Position numbers and translations under genes: made by a program
Assembly (NCBI RefSeq): GCF_031583595.1
Contig: NZ_CP134145.1
Location: 2,604,001-2,668,000 of the forward strand
Source of the DNA: Thalassotalea psychrophila
GTDB taxonomy: Bacteria > Pseudomonadota > Gammaproteobacteria > Enterobacterales > Alteromonadaceae
Reading direction: 5' to 3'
Length of the DNA stretch: 64,000 nt
Notes under the pieces: model-generated
Database searches by the model: none
Told to the model about the DNA's origin: nothing
What the model saw: the letters and a program-made list of their open reading frames with translations, nothing else
Shown: in pieces, positions 12,542 through 22,929 of the stretch
Layout of the letters: every line of letters starts with the position of its first letter
Position numbering within the stretch: position 1 is the first letter of the stretch

Positions 12542-12944
12542 CAGGCCATAAATCATCATTTTCAAATAACTGATACAACCCTTCGGCTTTACTAATTAAT
12601 AACTTTGCAAAATCTAATTGAGTTTTATCTGAACCGTTGTTTTCAATATTTTGTGCCTGTAACTGCCACTTCATCGAAAAATTACGTAATGTTTCTCTTA
12701 CTGAATCTGCAACAGTTGTTGGTATATGATCACAAGGTAAATCACCACTAATCACCCAAACGGCACCATCTGACAATGTATTAAGTTTCCAAACGGCTAC
12801 TACAGGTGCTAAATATCGACTTTCTTTAGGTGCTACATTTTCTGTGACTAAACCTTTTTCAGCAAGGTACTTAGTTGCTTTTTGGTATTGTTCGCGTACC
12901 CAAGCAGATTGTTGCTCTTGGGTTAAATTAACTTGTTCTGTCAT
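12534..12944 (-). CDS. DUF4826 family protein, function unknown
   Basis: A 136-residue soluble protein with a Gln-rich start (MTEQVNLTQEQQSAWVREQYQKA in two parts) and the conserved middle RYLAPVVAVWKL and WVISGDLPCDHIP, which I recognise as the DUF4826 family of Alteromonadales and Vibrionales. I chose the ATG at 12944, which has GGATGAGA ahead of it; an upstream ATG at 12974 would add ten poorly conserved residues. No catalytic motif is visible. It stands alone between the GNAT gene and leucine dehydrogenase. Confidence 0.7.
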   Translation of the reverse strand: MTEQVNLTQEQQSAWVREQYQKATKYLAEKGLVTENVAPKESRYLAPVVAVWKLNTLSDGAVWVISGDLPCDHIPTTVADSVRETLRNFSMKWQLQAQNIENNGSDKTQLDFAKLLISKAEGLYQLFENDDLWPEK

Positions 12945-13183
12945 TTTATTTCTCATCCAAATAGGTTGAATCAATACTCGCTGAAAAAAGCATTAATAAC
13001 AAGTGTAAATTACGAATACAATTATCTATTTACTGTAACTAATTCTTAACAAATTTGTGAATCTATTTATTCATAAAATACTAGCGTTAAACCTGCTTAT
13101 AATGCTATGTTGCGTCCATAAAAAACACATCAAAACTAGTTGTTATAATTACATTAACAACGGGTTACATTTTGGAGAAAACT

Positions 13184-14227
13184 GTGTCTTATTTTGATTT
13201 AGTCGATTTTGATCACCACGAACAAGTTGTCTATTGTTCAGACGAACAATCAGGGTTAAAAGCAATTATTGCAATACATAATACAAACCTAGGCCCCGCA
13301 GCGGGTGGTTGTCGTTTTTGGGATTATTCAAACGATGCAGATGCACTGAAAGACGTTTTACGTTTATCTAAAGGTATGACTTATAAAAATGCTATGGCAG
13401 GTTTAAAACTTGGTGGTGGTAAAGCCGTTATTATCGGTAACCCTAAGAAACTTAAATCTGAAGAGCTATTAAAAGCATTTGGCCGAGCGGTAAATAATTT
13501 GAACGGTCGATACTACACCGCTGAAGATGTGAACATTACAACTGCGGATATGGCAATAGCACATCAAGAAACTCCATTTGTTTCTGGTCTTGAGGGTAAA
13601 AGTGGCAATCCAGGTCCATTTACCGCTTATGGCACTCTATTAGGCATCAAAGCGGCTGTAAAATTCAAGCTTGGCAAAGACACGTTGTCAGGTGTTAGAG
13701 TTGCTGTTCAAGGCTTAGGTAGCGTAGGTTACTCTTTATGTGAGCAACTTAAAGCTGAAGGTGCAGAATTAATTGTAACTGATATTAATCAGGAAACACT
13801 TGATAAAGCAGCTAAAGAGTTAAATGCAACGGTAGTTGGTTTAGATGACATCTATAGTCAAGATGTTGATGTTTATGCACCATGTGCTTTAGGCTCTAGT
13901 ATTAATGATGAATCAATCAAACAATTAAAAGCCATTATTATTGCCGGTTGTGCCAATAATCAACTTGCTGAAGCGCGTCATGATCAAGTGCTAAAAGATC
14001 TTGGTATTTTATACACACCAGACTATGTAATTAATGCTGGTGGTATTATTAACGTTGCCTTAGAAATATATGAAACTGAATATTGCGCAAAAACAGCAAC
14101 GAGCTTGGTTGAAAATATTTATAATACGTTAATGCAAGTATTTGAAAAAGCAGCGCAGGAAGATTTACCTACTGGAGTTGTAGCCGATCAAATGGCTAGA
14201 GATATTATCGCTAACGGTCATAAATAA
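13184..14227 (+). CDS. ldh: Leucine (branched-chain amino acid) dehydrogenase
   Basis: NAD-dependent oxidative deamination of leucine, valine or isoleucine. From the GTG at 13184 the protein has 347 residues, and the catalytic lysines fall at Lys68 (GMTYKNAMAG) and Lys80 (LKLGGGKA), the numbering of Bacillus leucine dehydrogenase. That supports this start over a TTG four codons earlier; GGAG lies 6 bases upstream of the GTG. The Rossmann motif is QGLGSVGYSLCE. A TATAAT is at 13098-13103. It points toward amino-acid use as carbon and nitrogen source. Valine or phenylalanine dehydrogenase cannot be excluded by sequence alone. Confidence 0.9.
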   Translation: MSYFDLVDFDHHEQVVYCSDEQSGLKAIIAIHNTNLGPAAGGCRFWDYSNDADALKDVLRLSKGMTYKNAMAGLKLGGGKAVIIGNPKKLKSEELLKAFGRAVNNLNGRYYTAEDVNITTADMAIAHQETPFVSGLEGKSGNPGPFTAYGTLLGIKAAVKFKLGKDTLSGVRVAVQGLGSVGYSLCEQLKAEGAELIVTDINQETLDKAAKELNATVVGLDDIYSQDVDVYAPCALGSSINDESIKQLKAIIIAGCANNQLAEARHDQVLKDLGILYTPDYVINAGGIINVALEIYETEYCAKTATSLVENIYNTLMQVFEKAAQEDLPTGVVADQMARDIIANGHK

Positions 14228-14252
14228 CCGGTTAGCAAATAAACGAGGAGTC

Positions 14253-14310
14253 AAAAACTAGGGTCAGAGTCAGGTTATTTAAAAATAACCTGACTCTGAC
14301 CCTAGTTTTT
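14253..14310. repeat. Perfect 58-bp palindrome with GGGTCAGA core
   Basis: Two 28-base arms (14253-14280 and 14283-14310) are exact reverse complements around a two-base aa centre. The arms contain actagggtcagagtcagg and each ends in an A/T run, so the RNA hairpin would terminate transcription in both directions. The last base is the final base of the ydiJ stop codon, and the element fills the gap between convergent ldh and ydiJ. It shares its core with the degenerate element at 3646-3736. Confidence 0.9.
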
Positions 14311-17300
14311 TATAGGTGCATTAATAACGCTTGGATAGGATGCTTCAACTGTTTTTGCCCTAACCTTTTCACCTGACTTCGACATGAAAACCCCGTAGCT
14401 AATTGATACGATGTATCGCCAGTATCAATCGGTTGTTGCCAACTTAGCTCGTATAAACCCTTAGAATTTTCTTGATTTTGTTTTTCATGGCCGTAAGTAC
14501 CCGCCATACCACAACAACCAACGCTAACCGCGTCTAGTTTCAAACCAAAATATTCAAATATCTGCTGCCAATCGCCTTCAGCGCTAGGTAATGCTGTTTT
14601 TTCAGTACAATGACTAAACAGTTGGTATATTGGTAAATACTTAGGTTCTTTAGGCACTTCGTTGGCAATAACTTGTTTCAACCATTCATGACTCAGCATC
14701 ACTTCAAAATCGCCGCGTTTATCTGCCAATATTTGTTTATATTCATCTCTATAACATAGTACTAACGATGCATCTAACCCCAACATAGGAATGTTTAATT
14801 GATGTATTTCATTTAGCAGTTCACTTGCAGTTGTTGCAGTTTTAGCAAATTGAGATAAAAAACCTTTTACATGTTGTGGCTTACCATTTGGTAAAAATGG
14901 CAATAACACTGGCTTAAAGCCTAGCTTGGCAATAAGTTTCATCATATCGCTTATAAGCGATGCTTCATAAAATGAAGTAAATGGGTCTTGCACCACGATC
15001 ACATATTTCGATCTTTGCTCTAGCGATAAACCTTGTAAGCTTGCTAAATTAAACGATTCAAAATTTTCATCTTTAATTTCTGTTTTTAACGTTGGCACTG
15101 ACAACAAGGGCGTATCAACATACCCTAAAACATGCTTACTAAAAGACTTGAATAAACCATTATTTATAGAGAAATTAACCACTGATGGCAGTTTTGCCAT
15201 TAATGGCGCTAGGTTTTCTATTTGACCAACAAAATGATCTTTAACAGGTCTTAAATATCTTGAGTAATAAACTTGGGCAAATTGCGCTTTAAAATCTGGT
15301 ACATCAACTTTCACTGGGCATTGACTGGCACACGCTTTACAAGCTAAACAACCACTCATCGCTTCCATGACTTCATGCGAATAGTCGTAGCTGCCCACTT
15401 TACTTTTAATGGTATTAAAGGTTTTTAATGCCATAGACTTTACTGACACTTGCGTAGATTCTCTTTGTAGCTGTTTAAAATCAACACCTTTATCTGCAAG
15501 CAAACGCAACCATTCACGCATTAAGCCGGCTCGACCTTTTGGTGAATGCCTTCTATCACCAGTAATTTTGCTCGATGGACACATAGGACTTTTGCTATCA
15601 AAATTAAAGCATAAACCATTGCCGTTGCAGTTCATCACTGACGGTAATGCTTCTCTAATTTTGATTGGAATTTCGCGATCGAATGCGCCACGCTTTTTAG
15701 CATCAACACTGACAAGTTGTTCTGTATTATCTAGGGGAGTACAGATTTTACCAGGGTTCATTTTATTAAGTGGATCGAAAGCCGTCTTAATGCGTCTTAA
15801 TTCAGTAAATAATTCATCACCGAAAAATTGCGGAGCATATTCACTACGATAGCCTTTGCCATGTTCTCCCCACATCAAACCACCATATTTCGCGGTTAAC
15901 GCTACAACTTGATCTGATATTTTACGAAGAATAATTTCTTGCTCCGGGTCGCACATATCAAGCGCAGGTCTAACATGAAGTACACCGGCATCAATATGGC
16001 CAAACATACCATAATCAAGGTTGTAGCTATCTAAAAGAGCTCTAAACTCTAAAATAAAATCGGCTAAGTTTTCAGGAGGAACAGCAGTATCTTCAGCAAA
16101 TGCTAAAGGCTTTGCATGGCTTTTTGCATTACCGAGTAAACCTACTGCTTTTTTACGCATACCGTACAATTTATTAATACTGGCTAAATCATAAGTCGTT
16201 TGAAAGCCAATGACACCAAGTTGCTGTAGTTCAATATTTTGATTTAAGTTGGCAGATAATGATTCAATCTTTTGTTCAACTTCACTTTGCTCTAAGCCTG
16301 TAAATTCAACGATATTTAAACCGTCCATTACTTTGTTGTCTACGTCGGTGATTAAATCTTTTACCGTATGCCAAACTACATCTTGTTTGGCTAAATTTAA
16401 AACTTTGCTGTCAATAGTCTCAACTGATAAAGCTTTTGCGGCGAGTAAAGCCGGGGCATGTCTTAATGCTGATTCGAAGTTGTTGTATTTGATATTTACC
16501 AATGCTCTGGCTTTCGGTATTGGTGTAATATTTAATGTTGCCTCAGCAACAATAGCTAAAGAGCCCTCAGAGCCTGTTATTAACCGACCTAAATCAAATT
16601 CAGATAAATCCTCATTAAAAACATTTTCAAGGTCATAGCCGGTTAAGAAACGATTTAAACGGGGAAACTTAGCAATGATCTTGTCACGGTTTTCAGAACA
16701 ACTAGAAAAAGCTGTCTCATATAGCTTTGCAATTGGGTTTTCTTGTGCAATAAGTGTTTCTGTTTCTGCAATGGTTTGAGCTTTAGTGCTGAACTCTTCA
16801 CCACTGGCCAATATGCACCTTAAACCTAAGACATGATCAGACGTTTTACCGTATACCAACGAGCCTTGCCCAGAAGCATCAGTATTGATCATACCGCCAA
16901 TAGTGGCTCTGTTACTGGTTGATAAATCTGGAGAGAAGAAATAGCCAAGTGGTTTTAAATATTCATTGAGTTGGTCTTTTACCACCCCTGCTTGTACTTT
17001 TACCCAGCGCTGCTCGACATTAACGTTAATTATCTTGCGCATGTGTTTAGATAAATCAACAACAATACCAGGAGTTAACGATTGTCCGTTGGTACCGGTA
17101 CCACCGCCTCTTGCACTAAATTTTATCTCATTAAATTTCTCTAAATTGGAAATTTGAGTAATAAGTTTAATATCTTCAACTGTTTTAGGGTGCAAAACAG
17201 CTTGTGGGAGTTGCTGATAAATACTGTTGTCTGTAGCAACGGCAAGACGTGAACTATAGTGGCAAGATATATCACCTGAAAAATTGGATTTTTTCAGGGC

Positions 17301-17360
17301 TTTAATATATTGCTGATATATGGGTGCAATAACATCTGTAAAGTCTAAACGAGGTAACAT
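14310..17360 (-). CDS. ydiJ: D-2-hydroxyglutarate dehydrogenase YdiJ (FAD/4Fe-4S)
   Basis: A 1016-residue fusion of a PCMH-type FAD-binding domain (about 40-270, with GGGTGTNGQSLTPG and NRATIGGMINTDASGQGS), an FAD-linked oxidase C-terminal domain (about 280-560), and an iron-sulfur half. The latter has CNGNGLC near 576, the cluster motif CLACKACASQCP near 670, and a CCG-type segment GCCGMAGTYGHEKQN near the C terminus. E. coli YdiJ oxidises D-2-hydroxyglutarate, a by-product of serine synthesis; the electron acceptor is unknown here. The start at 17360 has AGAG just upstream. As in E. coli it lies near ppsA. Confidence 0.92.
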   Translation of the reverse strand: MLPRLDFTDVIAPIYQQYIKALKKSNFSGDISCHYSSRLAVATDNSIYQQLPQAVLHPKTVEDIKLITQISNLEKFNEIKFSARGGGTGTNGQSLTPGIVVDLSKHMRKIINVNVEQRWVKVQAGVVKDQLNEYLKPLGYFFSPDLSTSNRATIGGMINTDASGQGSLVYGKTSDHVLGLRCILASGEEFSTKAQTIAETETLIAQENPIAKLYETAFSSCSENRDKIIAKFPRLNRFLTGYDLENVFNEDLSEFDLGRLITGSEGSLAIVAEATLNITPIPKARALVNIKYNNFESALRHAPALLAAKALSVETIDSKVLNLAKQDVVWHTVKDLITDVDNKVMDGLNIVEFTGLEQSEVEQKIESLSANLNQNIELQQLGVIGFQTTYDLASINKLYGMRKKAVGLLGNAKSHAKPLAFAEDTAVPPENLADFILEFRALLDSYNLDYGMFGHIDAGVLHVRPALDMCDPEQEIILRKISDQVVALTAKYGGLMWGEHGKGYRSEYAPQFFGDELFTELRRIKTAFDPLNKMNPGKICTPLDNTEQLVSVDAKKRGAFDREIPIKIREALPSVMNCNGNGLCFNFDSKSPMCPSSKITGDRRHSPKGRAGLMREWLRLLADKGVDFKQLQRESTQVSVKSMALKTFNTIKSKVGSYDYSHEVMEAMSGCLACKACASQCPVKVDVPDFKAQFAQVYYSRYLRPVKDHFVGQIENLAPLMAKLPSVVNFSINNGLFKSFSKHVLGYVDTPLLSVPTLKTEIKDENFESFNLASLQGLSLEQRSKYVIVVQDPFTSFYEASLISDMMKLIAKLGFKPVLLPFLPNGKPQHVKGFLSQFAKTATTASELLNEIHQLNIPMLGLDASLVLCYRDEYKQILADKRGDFEVMLSHEWLKQVIANEVPKEPKYLPIYQLFSHCTEKTALPSAEGDWQQIFEYFGLKLDAVSVGCCGMAGTYGHEKQNQENSKGLYELSWQQPIDTGDTSYQLATGFSCRSQVKRLGQKQLKHPIQALLMHL

Positions 17361-17454
17361 AGTGCTCTATTGAACTAGGAATGTAGAGAGCCCTATGATG
17401 CTAAATATTTGTTACTAAAACAAATGCTTTCTGCTTACATCCTATAGAAAAACG

Positions 17455-17883
17455 CTATATACCGATAACTTTCACTGAATTTTTGTCATAACCTATTTCA
17501 AATGTATAATTGGCCTGACCATTCTCGGTCGAAACAAAGGTACCGCCACCATTGATACTTTTTAAATCACCTGTAGAATTTTTACTAATGATTTTAAATT
17601 TGCTGCTGGCTACGCCTTGTTCAAATAGGCCATCATGCTTTAATATTATGCGGCCTTTTTTACCGTCAATGTCTACATTCATAACTTCATAACCAACAAA
17701 GCAAGCTGATGTTTCAGTTTTATAATTCATCAAATATTTGATCGATGAATCACCTGTAATGTGGCCACTATATGTTTGTTTTATTTGCGCATAAGATTGT
17801 TTACCGCCTTCATCAAAAACGATATGAGGCTCTTCATCCCATTGGGTTATTTGAAAAGTTCCGGTTAAAGTTTTACTCATCAT
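17455..17883 (-). CDS. DUF3224 domain-containing protein
   Basis: A 142-residue protein whose whole length (TGTFQITQWDEEPH at the start, then KQTYSGHITGDSS, LKHDGLFEQGVAS and SINGGGTF) fits the DUF3224 family, a lipocalin-like beta-barrel of unknown function. GTGAG lies just ahead of the tandem ATGs at 17883 and 17880. It is 49 bases from the PhzF gene and 94 bases ahead of ydiJ on the same strand, so it may be part of a run DJ-1, PhzF, DUF3224, ydiJ. No catalytic residue can be named. Confidence 0.82.
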   Translation of the reverse strand: MMSKTLTGTFQITQWDEEPHIVFDEGGKQSYAQIKQTYSGHITGDSSIKYLMNYKTETSACFVGYEVMNVDIDGKKGRIILKHDGLFEQGVASSKFKIISKNSTGDLKSINGGGTFVSTENGQANYTFEIGYDKNSVKVIGI

Positions 17884-17932
17884 TTACTCACTTATCATCC
17901 TAAATAATACAAAATAAAGGCATTGAACTTGA

Positions 17933-18721
17933 TTAAACCTCAATGAAACCGTTTAAATACTGAACGGCCTTACCACTTACTAATACTCGATCAGGTAAAA
18001 CATCACATTTTATCAAACCACCTCTACTTGAGGCCTGTAGCGCCATTAGCGAGGTAACGCGTAACCTAGATGACCAATAAGGGGCAAGACCTGCATGGAT
18101 AGAACCTGTTACTGGGTCTTCATCTCCGCCATTGGCTGGCCAAAAGTACCTTGAAACAAAATCATAGTCATTTGCAGGGCTGGTAACTACAACATCATAA
18201 GGTGCTAATTGTTTTATTTTGACAGCGTTTTGTACAACACAGATCACATCTTCTTCGTTATCGTACACTGCAAAATAAGCCTGATTATTTTTAAGGACCT
18301 GTTGAGGGGTTATCGATAAACCATCTAATAATTCAGAAGGAATATGAGAAACTGGTTCTGGCATCATTGAAGGGAAATTCATCGTAATGAATTCATCTTT
18401 CATTTCAATATTAAAATCTCCAATCGCACCCGCATAAAATGTCAATTGGCTAATATTTTCATCTTTAGCGAACAATACAAATGCACTTGCTAATGATGCA
18501 TGTCCACAAAAGTCTATTTCAGTTAAAGGCGAAAACCAACGTATATGAAAGCGACCGTCTGGTAACTTGATTAAAAATGCAGTTTCAGAAAGCATATTTT
18601 CAGTAGCAATAGATTGCATTAAATCATCTGTAAGCCATTGTTCTAACAATATTACGGCTGCAGAGTTACCTTTAAATAAAGTATCGGTGAAGGCGTTAAT
18701 AAATTGAATATTTAGTTTCAT
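17933..18721 (-). CDS. PhzF family isomerase/epimerase-like protein
   Basis: A 262-residue protein of the PhzF/diaminopimelate epimerase-like fold. Family marks are FINAFTDTLFKGNSAAV at the N terminus, the catalytic glutamate (Glu46) in ENMLSETAF, DFCGHASLASA, and EDPVTGSIHAGLAPYW near the C terminus. I prefer the ATG at 18721, because the upstream TTG at 18739 adds six residues not seen in the family. The substrate is unknown; there are no phenazine genes nearby, so a phenazine role is unlikely. Confidence 0.88.
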   Translation of the reverse strand: MKLNIQFINAFTDTLFKGNSAAVILLEQWLTDDLMQSIATENMLSETAFLIKLPDGRFHIRWFSPLTEIDFCGHASLASAFVLFAKDENISQLTFYAGAIGDFNIEMKDEFITMNFPSMMPEPVSHIPSELLDGLSITPQQVLKNNQAYFAVYDNEEDVICVVQNAVKIKQLAPYDVVVTSPANDYDFVSRYFWPANGGDEDPVTGSIHAGLAPYWSSRLRVTSLMALQASSRGGLIKCDVLPDRVLVSGKAVQYLNGFIEV

Positions 18722-18748
18722 GAATATTGGCGTACCCAACGGTTTATA

Positions 18749-19336
18749 TTAAGGATTTTGAGTCCAGCTAAATTCCATTTGTTTGGCTGTTTTCTCTGCC
18801 AATTCAACTGAATGTAATTTACTGACTAAATGGATGCTCATATCTATACCGGCAGATATACCGCCCGAAGTAACTATTTCACCGCAATCTACCCAGCGCA
18901 CATCTTCTACAACATCTAAACAAGGGAATTGTGCCCGTAAATCATTCATGTCTTGCCAATGAGTAGTAACTTGCATCTTACTTAAAACCCCTGCTTTGGC
19001 GAGTAAAAATGCTCCTGTACACACCGAGGCGGTTAAACATGATGTAGCTGATTGTTGCTTTATCCATTGAATAACATTTGGTTTATCCATTTCAGCATCA
19101 TGCATACCGCCGACAATAATAAGTACATCAATATTGGGGTGGTCATCGAATGTGTAATTAGCCTGCACGGTATAACCTGCTCTGGCTTTCACTTGTTTGT
19201 TACGTTCAGATACTAAGAAGGTATTAAATGGCACGACATCACCAGCAATTCTTGCCGCAGTGGTAAATACTTCAAACGGCCCAGAAAAGTCTAATACTTC
19301 AGCATTATCGTAAATATAGATGGCAACATTGATCAT
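18749..19336 (-). CDS. DJ-1/PfpI family protein (isonitrile hydratase-like)
   Basis: A 195-residue class-I glutamine-amidotransferase-like protein. The nucleophile elbow is TASVCTGAFLLAKAG with Cys106, and it starts with VAIYIYDNAEVLDFSGPFEVF and carries THWQDMNDL and VTSGGISAGIDM, the pattern of the isonitrile hydratase (InhA)/AraC-N-terminal branch rather than the protease PfpI. No DNA-binding domain follows, so it is a stand-alone enzyme. The stop is 27 bases ahead of the PhzF start, suggesting cotranscription. The substrate is unknown. Confidence 0.85.
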   Translation of the reverse strand: MINVAIYIYDNAEVLDFSGPFEVFTTAARIAGDVVPFNTFLVSERNKQVKARAGYTVQANYTFDDHPNIDVLIIVGGMHDAEMDKPNVIQWIKQQSATSCLTASVCTGAFLLAKAGVLSKMQVTTHWQDMNDLRAQFPCLDVVEDVRWVDCGEIVTSGGISAGIDMSIHLVSKLHSVELAEKTAKQMEFSWTQNP

Positions 19337-19453
19337 AAAAAAATTCTTATAATTTTAGATAGTTATAAATTAACTTGTATGATTGGCTTAAGTAAAGAGG
19401 AATTTAAACAATTAACACGAGAATAAGTTCACACCACCAAATTGTTTAATATT

Positions 19454-19510
19454 GGCCATGCCCTCCCTTTGCGCCATCCATGGCCCGGGAGGATAAGCAC
19501 TTCCGTGTGC
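19454..19510. repeat. GC-rich intergenic repeat-like element with CCATCCATGG core
   Basis: A short GC-rich island in an AT-rich region. It contains ccatccatgg at 19474-19483, flanking inverted cctccc (19462-19467) and gggagg (19487-19492), and a small gcac/gtgc hairpin at 19497-19510. The ccatccatgg core is shared with the tandem array at 22930-23134. It abuts the ppsA terminator. Its identity as a dispersed element is inference. Confidence 0.5.
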
Positions 19511-19541
19511 AAAAAAAAGCCGGCTATTAAGCCGGCTTTAT
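19511..19541 (-). terminator. Rho-independent terminator after ppsA
   Basis: Stem aagccggc/gccggctt (19517-19524 with 19531-19538), six-base loop, then eight T on the minus strand. It lies 20 bases beyond the ppsA stop. Confidence 0.93.
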
Positions 19542-19560
19542 TTTCAAACATTTATAATGC

Positions 19561-21933
19561 TTATTTGTTTTGTTCTGCAAGGTATAACCAAGTATCTAAT
19601 ACTGAGTCAGGGTTAAGTGACACACTATCAATACCTTGTTCTACTAACCATGCAGCAAAGTCTTTATGATCTGAAGGACCTTGACCACAAATACCTACGT
19701 ATTTACCGCGCGCTTTACAGGCTTTAATCGCCATAGAAAGTAATGCTTTAATGGCTGGATTACGCTCATCAAATAAATGCGCGATTAAACCAGAGTCACG
19801 GTCTAAACCAAGAGTTAATTGGGTTAAATCATTTGAACCAATAGAGAAACCATCAAAATGATCTAGGAATTGGTCAGCTAATAATGCATTTGATGGTAAT
19901 TCACACATCATAATTATTCTTAAACCGTTTTCACCTCGAACTAAATCATTCTCAGCTAAAATTTCGATTACTTGTTCAGCTTCTTCAAGAGTACGAACAA
20001 ATGGGATCATGATTTCAACGTTAGTCATACCCATGTCATTACGAACACGTTTAATAGCATCACATTCCATTGCGAAACATTCACGGAAGTTTTCAGAAAT
20101 ATAACGAGAGGCACCACGGTAACCTATCATTGGGTTTTCTTCTTCTGGCTCGTAAATATCACCACCAACTAGATTGGCGTATTCGTTTGATTTAAAATCA
20201 GACATACGAACAATTACTTTTTCAGGCGAAAATGCACAAGCAAGAGTTGAAATACCTTCTGTAAGCTTAGCGATGTAGAACTCTTTAGGTGATTCATAAC
20301 CGGCAATAATGTCATCAATTTCTGCGCGTAAATCAGCAGATTCGTTAGCATAGTTTAATAATGCTTTTGGATGTACACCGATCATTTTGTTAATAACAAA
20401 CTCAACTCGGGCTAGACCAATACCAGCATGAGGTAAGCGAGCAAATGAGAACGCTCGGTCTGGGTTACCAACATTCATCATCACTTTTAATGGAATATCT
20501 GGCATGTTATCAATTTCAGAGGTGGTAACAGAATACTCTAATTGTCCATCATAGATGAAACCTGTATCGCCTTCTGCACAAGAGACCGTTACTTCACTAC
20601 CATTAGCAATTTTACTTGTTGCGTCGCCACAACCAACAACAGCTGGAATACCCATCTCGCGAGCAATGATTGCGGCATGACAAGTTCGGCCACCACGGTT
20701 AGTAACAATCGCAGATGCACGTTTCATGATAGGTTCCCAATCAGGGTCAGTCATATCAGTAACTAAAACGTCGCCAACTTGAACTTTATCCATCTCGTCA
20801 ATCGAATCAAGAACTACAACTTTACCTTTACCGATTTTTTGGCCTATAGCACGTCCTTCACAAACAACTTTAGATTTGTCTTGTAACTGGAATTGCTCTA
20901 AAACGTTAGCGCTTTCACGGCTACGTACAGTTTCTGGGCGTGCTTGTACTATGTAAAGTTTACCGTCTAAACCATCTTTGGCCCATTCGATATCCATTGC
21001 ACGACCGTAATGTTTTTCAATGATTACTGCTTGTTTTGCTAATTCTTCAACTTCTGCATCATTAATTGAGAACGTGTTTGATTGCGCTTCTTCAATATCT
21101 ACGATATCAACTTGCTTGCCATGTTCTTGGTTATCGGCATAAATCATTTTTATAGCTTTTGAGCCGATATTACGACGAACAACAGCAGGTTTGTTATTAG
21201 CTAATGTTGGTTTATGAACGTAAAATTCATCAGGATTCACAGCTCCTTGAACAACCATTTCACCTAAACCGAAGCTTGAAGTGATAAATACTACATCTTC
21301 AAAACCAGATTCAGTATCAATGGTAAACATAACACCAGATGATGCTATATCAGAGCGAACCATGCGTTGAATACCAGCAGATAAAGCAACACCACGGTGG
21401 TCATAACCAGAATGTACACGGTAAGAAATAGCACGGTCATTAAATAATGAAGCAAATACGTGTTTAATAGCTACCATTACAGCGTCTAAGCCACGAACAT
21501 TTAAGAACGTTTCTTGTTGTCCTGCAAACGATGCATCAGGCATATCTTCGGCCGTTGCAGAAGAGCGAACAGCAAATGATGCTTCCGCAGAGAACTCACC
21601 TGCTAATTGTGCATAGGCTTGCTCAATGTCTTTTTGCATAGCAGGAAGGAAAGGTGTATCGATAATCCATTGACGGATTTTCGCGCCAGAATCAGTTAAA
21701 GCTTGAATGTCATCAACATCAAGAACATCTAATTCAGCATAAATTTTGTCGTTAACGCCAGATTGCTCTAGAAATTCGTTAAATGCAAAGGCAGTTGTTG
21801 CAAAACCACCCGGTACTTGAACCCCTACGTTTGAAAGGTTACTTATCATTTCACCAAGGGATGCATTTTTACCGCCAACGCGTTCTACATCACCCATACC
21901 TAGATCTTGATACCAAAGTACATTCTCTTGCAC
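19561..21933 (-). CDS. ppsA: Phosphoenolpyruvate synthase PpsA
   Basis: Makes phosphoenolpyruvate from pyruvate and ATP for gluconeogenesis. The 790 residues match the family (E. coli 792). The N-terminal ATP-grasp domain starts with [11 protein letters not shown]; the phosphohistidine domain has [21 protein letters not shown] with the His near residue 420; the PEP-binding TIM barrel has [14 protein letters not shown] and [10 protein letters not shown] with the catalytic Cys. It is divergent from ppsR, 147 bases away, whose product is expected to switch it on and off by phosphorylating the threonine next to the catalytic His (the Thr of RTCH). Confidence 0.97.
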   Translation of the reverse strand: MQENVLWYQDLGMGDVERVGGKNASLGEMISNLSNVGVQVPGGFATTAFAFNEFLEQSGVNDKIYAELDVLDVDDIQALTDSGAKIRQWIIDTPFLPAMQKDIEQAYAQLAGEFSAEASFAVRSSATAEDMPDASFAGQQETFLNVRGLDAVMVAIKHVFASLFNDRAISYRVHSGYDHRGVALSAGIQRMVRSDIASSGVMFTIDTESGFEDVVFITSSFGLGEMVVQGAVNPDEFYVHKPTLANNKPAVVRRNIGSKAIKMIYADNQEHGKQVDIVDIEEAQSNTFSINDAEVEELAKQAVIIEKHYGRAMDIEWAKDGLDGKLYIVQARPETVRSRESANVLEQFQLQDKSKVVCEGRAIGQKIGKGKVVVLDSIDEMDKVQVGDVLVTDMTDPDWEPIMKRASAIVTNRGGRTCHAAIIAREMGIPAVVGCGDATSKIANGSEVTVSCAEGDTGFIYDGQLEYSVTTSEIDNMPDIPLKVMMNVGNPDRAFSFARLPHAGIGLARVEFVINKMIGVHPKALLNYANESADLRAEIDDIIAGYESPKEFYIAKLTEGISTLACAFSPEKVIVRMSDFKSNEYANLVGGDIYEPEEENPMIGYRGASRYISENFRECFAMECDAIKRVRNDMGMTNVEIMIPFVRTLEEAEQVIEILAENDLVRGENGLRIIMMCELPSNALLADQFLDHFDGFSIGSNDLTQLTLGLDRDSGLIAHLFDERNPAIKALLSMAIKACKARGKYVGICGQGPSDHKDFAAWLVEQGIDSVSLNPDSVLDTWLYLAEQNK

Positions 21934-22080
21934 GTGTTTCTCCTAACAAGAATAATCAAATTGTAATAAACGGTCATTATACAAATTTATTAATATAATA
22001 ACCTGCAAAAATCGTCGACATTCTACACTGCATAAGGCTAAACTAAAACCACTTTGTAAGTTTTTATATTAGGTTACATA

Positions 22081-22890
22081 ATGCGCGCAGCTTTTTACAT
22101 TTCCGACGGTACAGCAATAACTTCCGAGGTTTTTGGACATGCTTTACTGTCACTTTTCCCGCTTGAATTCGAGCACATCACTATCCCTTTTGTTGAAACT
22201 ATAGAAAAGGCTGAAGAAGTAAAGAAACAAATCAATCTAACTTATAAAAGAACAGGCGAAAAACCGTTTGTTTTTCATACGTTTGTAATACCAGAAACGA
22301 GAGAAGTGATTGACAGTTGTGATGGGATTATTTACAACTTTTTAGAGCACTTTATTGCCCCAGTAGAAGCACAGCTTGGAGTTCAAGCTAAACCAAAAGC
22401 ACATCGCACTCACTCAATACATGAGAACAGTTATGATTTTAGAATTGACGCCGTTAATTTTGCCTTAGCTAATGATGATGGCAGTAAAGTTACAGACTAC
22501 GAACACGCCGATGTAATTCTAGTAGGCGTATCACGCTCAGGTAAAACCCCTACCTCGTTATATTTAGCATTACAATATGGCGTTAAAGCAGCTAATTATC
22601 CATTTACTGACGATGACATGGATGAATTGAACCTTCCTCCATTTTTGAAGAAACATAAAAACAAAATATTTGGTTTAACGATTAAACCCGATCGATTACA
22701 TGAAATTCGTGATGAACGTATGGCTAATTCAAAGTACTCTTCGGCCAGACAATGTCGTATGGAAATAAGAGAAGTTGAAAAGCTTTATAAAAAAGAAAGA
22801 ATCCCGTTTTTAAACACTACAACTTTGTCAGTAGAAGAAATATCTGCGAAAATTTTGTCAGAAACGGGTTTACAACGATATAAATACTAA
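22081..22890 (+). CDS. ppsR: PEP synthase regulatory protein PpsR (kinase/pyrophosphorylase)
   Basis: A 269-residue DUF299 family bifunctional regulator, which inactivates PEP synthase by ADP-dependent phosphorylation and reactivates it by phosphate-dependent dephosphorylation. The P-loop-like motif [15 protein letters not shown] is central, followed by [10 protein letters not shown]. The N terminus [21 protein letters not shown] is typical. It is divergent from its target ppsA and upstream of aroH, the same layout as E. coli ydiA. Confidence 0.95.
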   Translation: MRAAFYISDGTAITSEVFGHALLSLFPLEFEHITIPFVETIEKAEEVKKQINLTYKRTGEKPFVFHTFVIPETREVIDSCDGIIYNFLEHFIAPVEAQLGVQAKPKAHRTHSIHENSYDFRIDAVNFALANDDGSKVTDYEHADVILVGVSRSGKTPTSLYLALQYGVKAANYPFTDDDMDELNLPPFLKKHKNKIFGLTIKPDRLHEIRDERMANSKYSSARQCRMEIREVEKLYKKERIPFLNTTTLSVEEISAKILSETGLQRYKY

Positions 22891-22929
22891 AATATCTTGT
22901 TAAAGATCATAAAATAAACAAAATTTATA

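Noticed and set aside
19442..19669. 75-codon plus-strand frame crossing the ppsA terminator
   Set aside because: It crosses a terminator hairpin and the ppsA 3' end and matches nothing I know.
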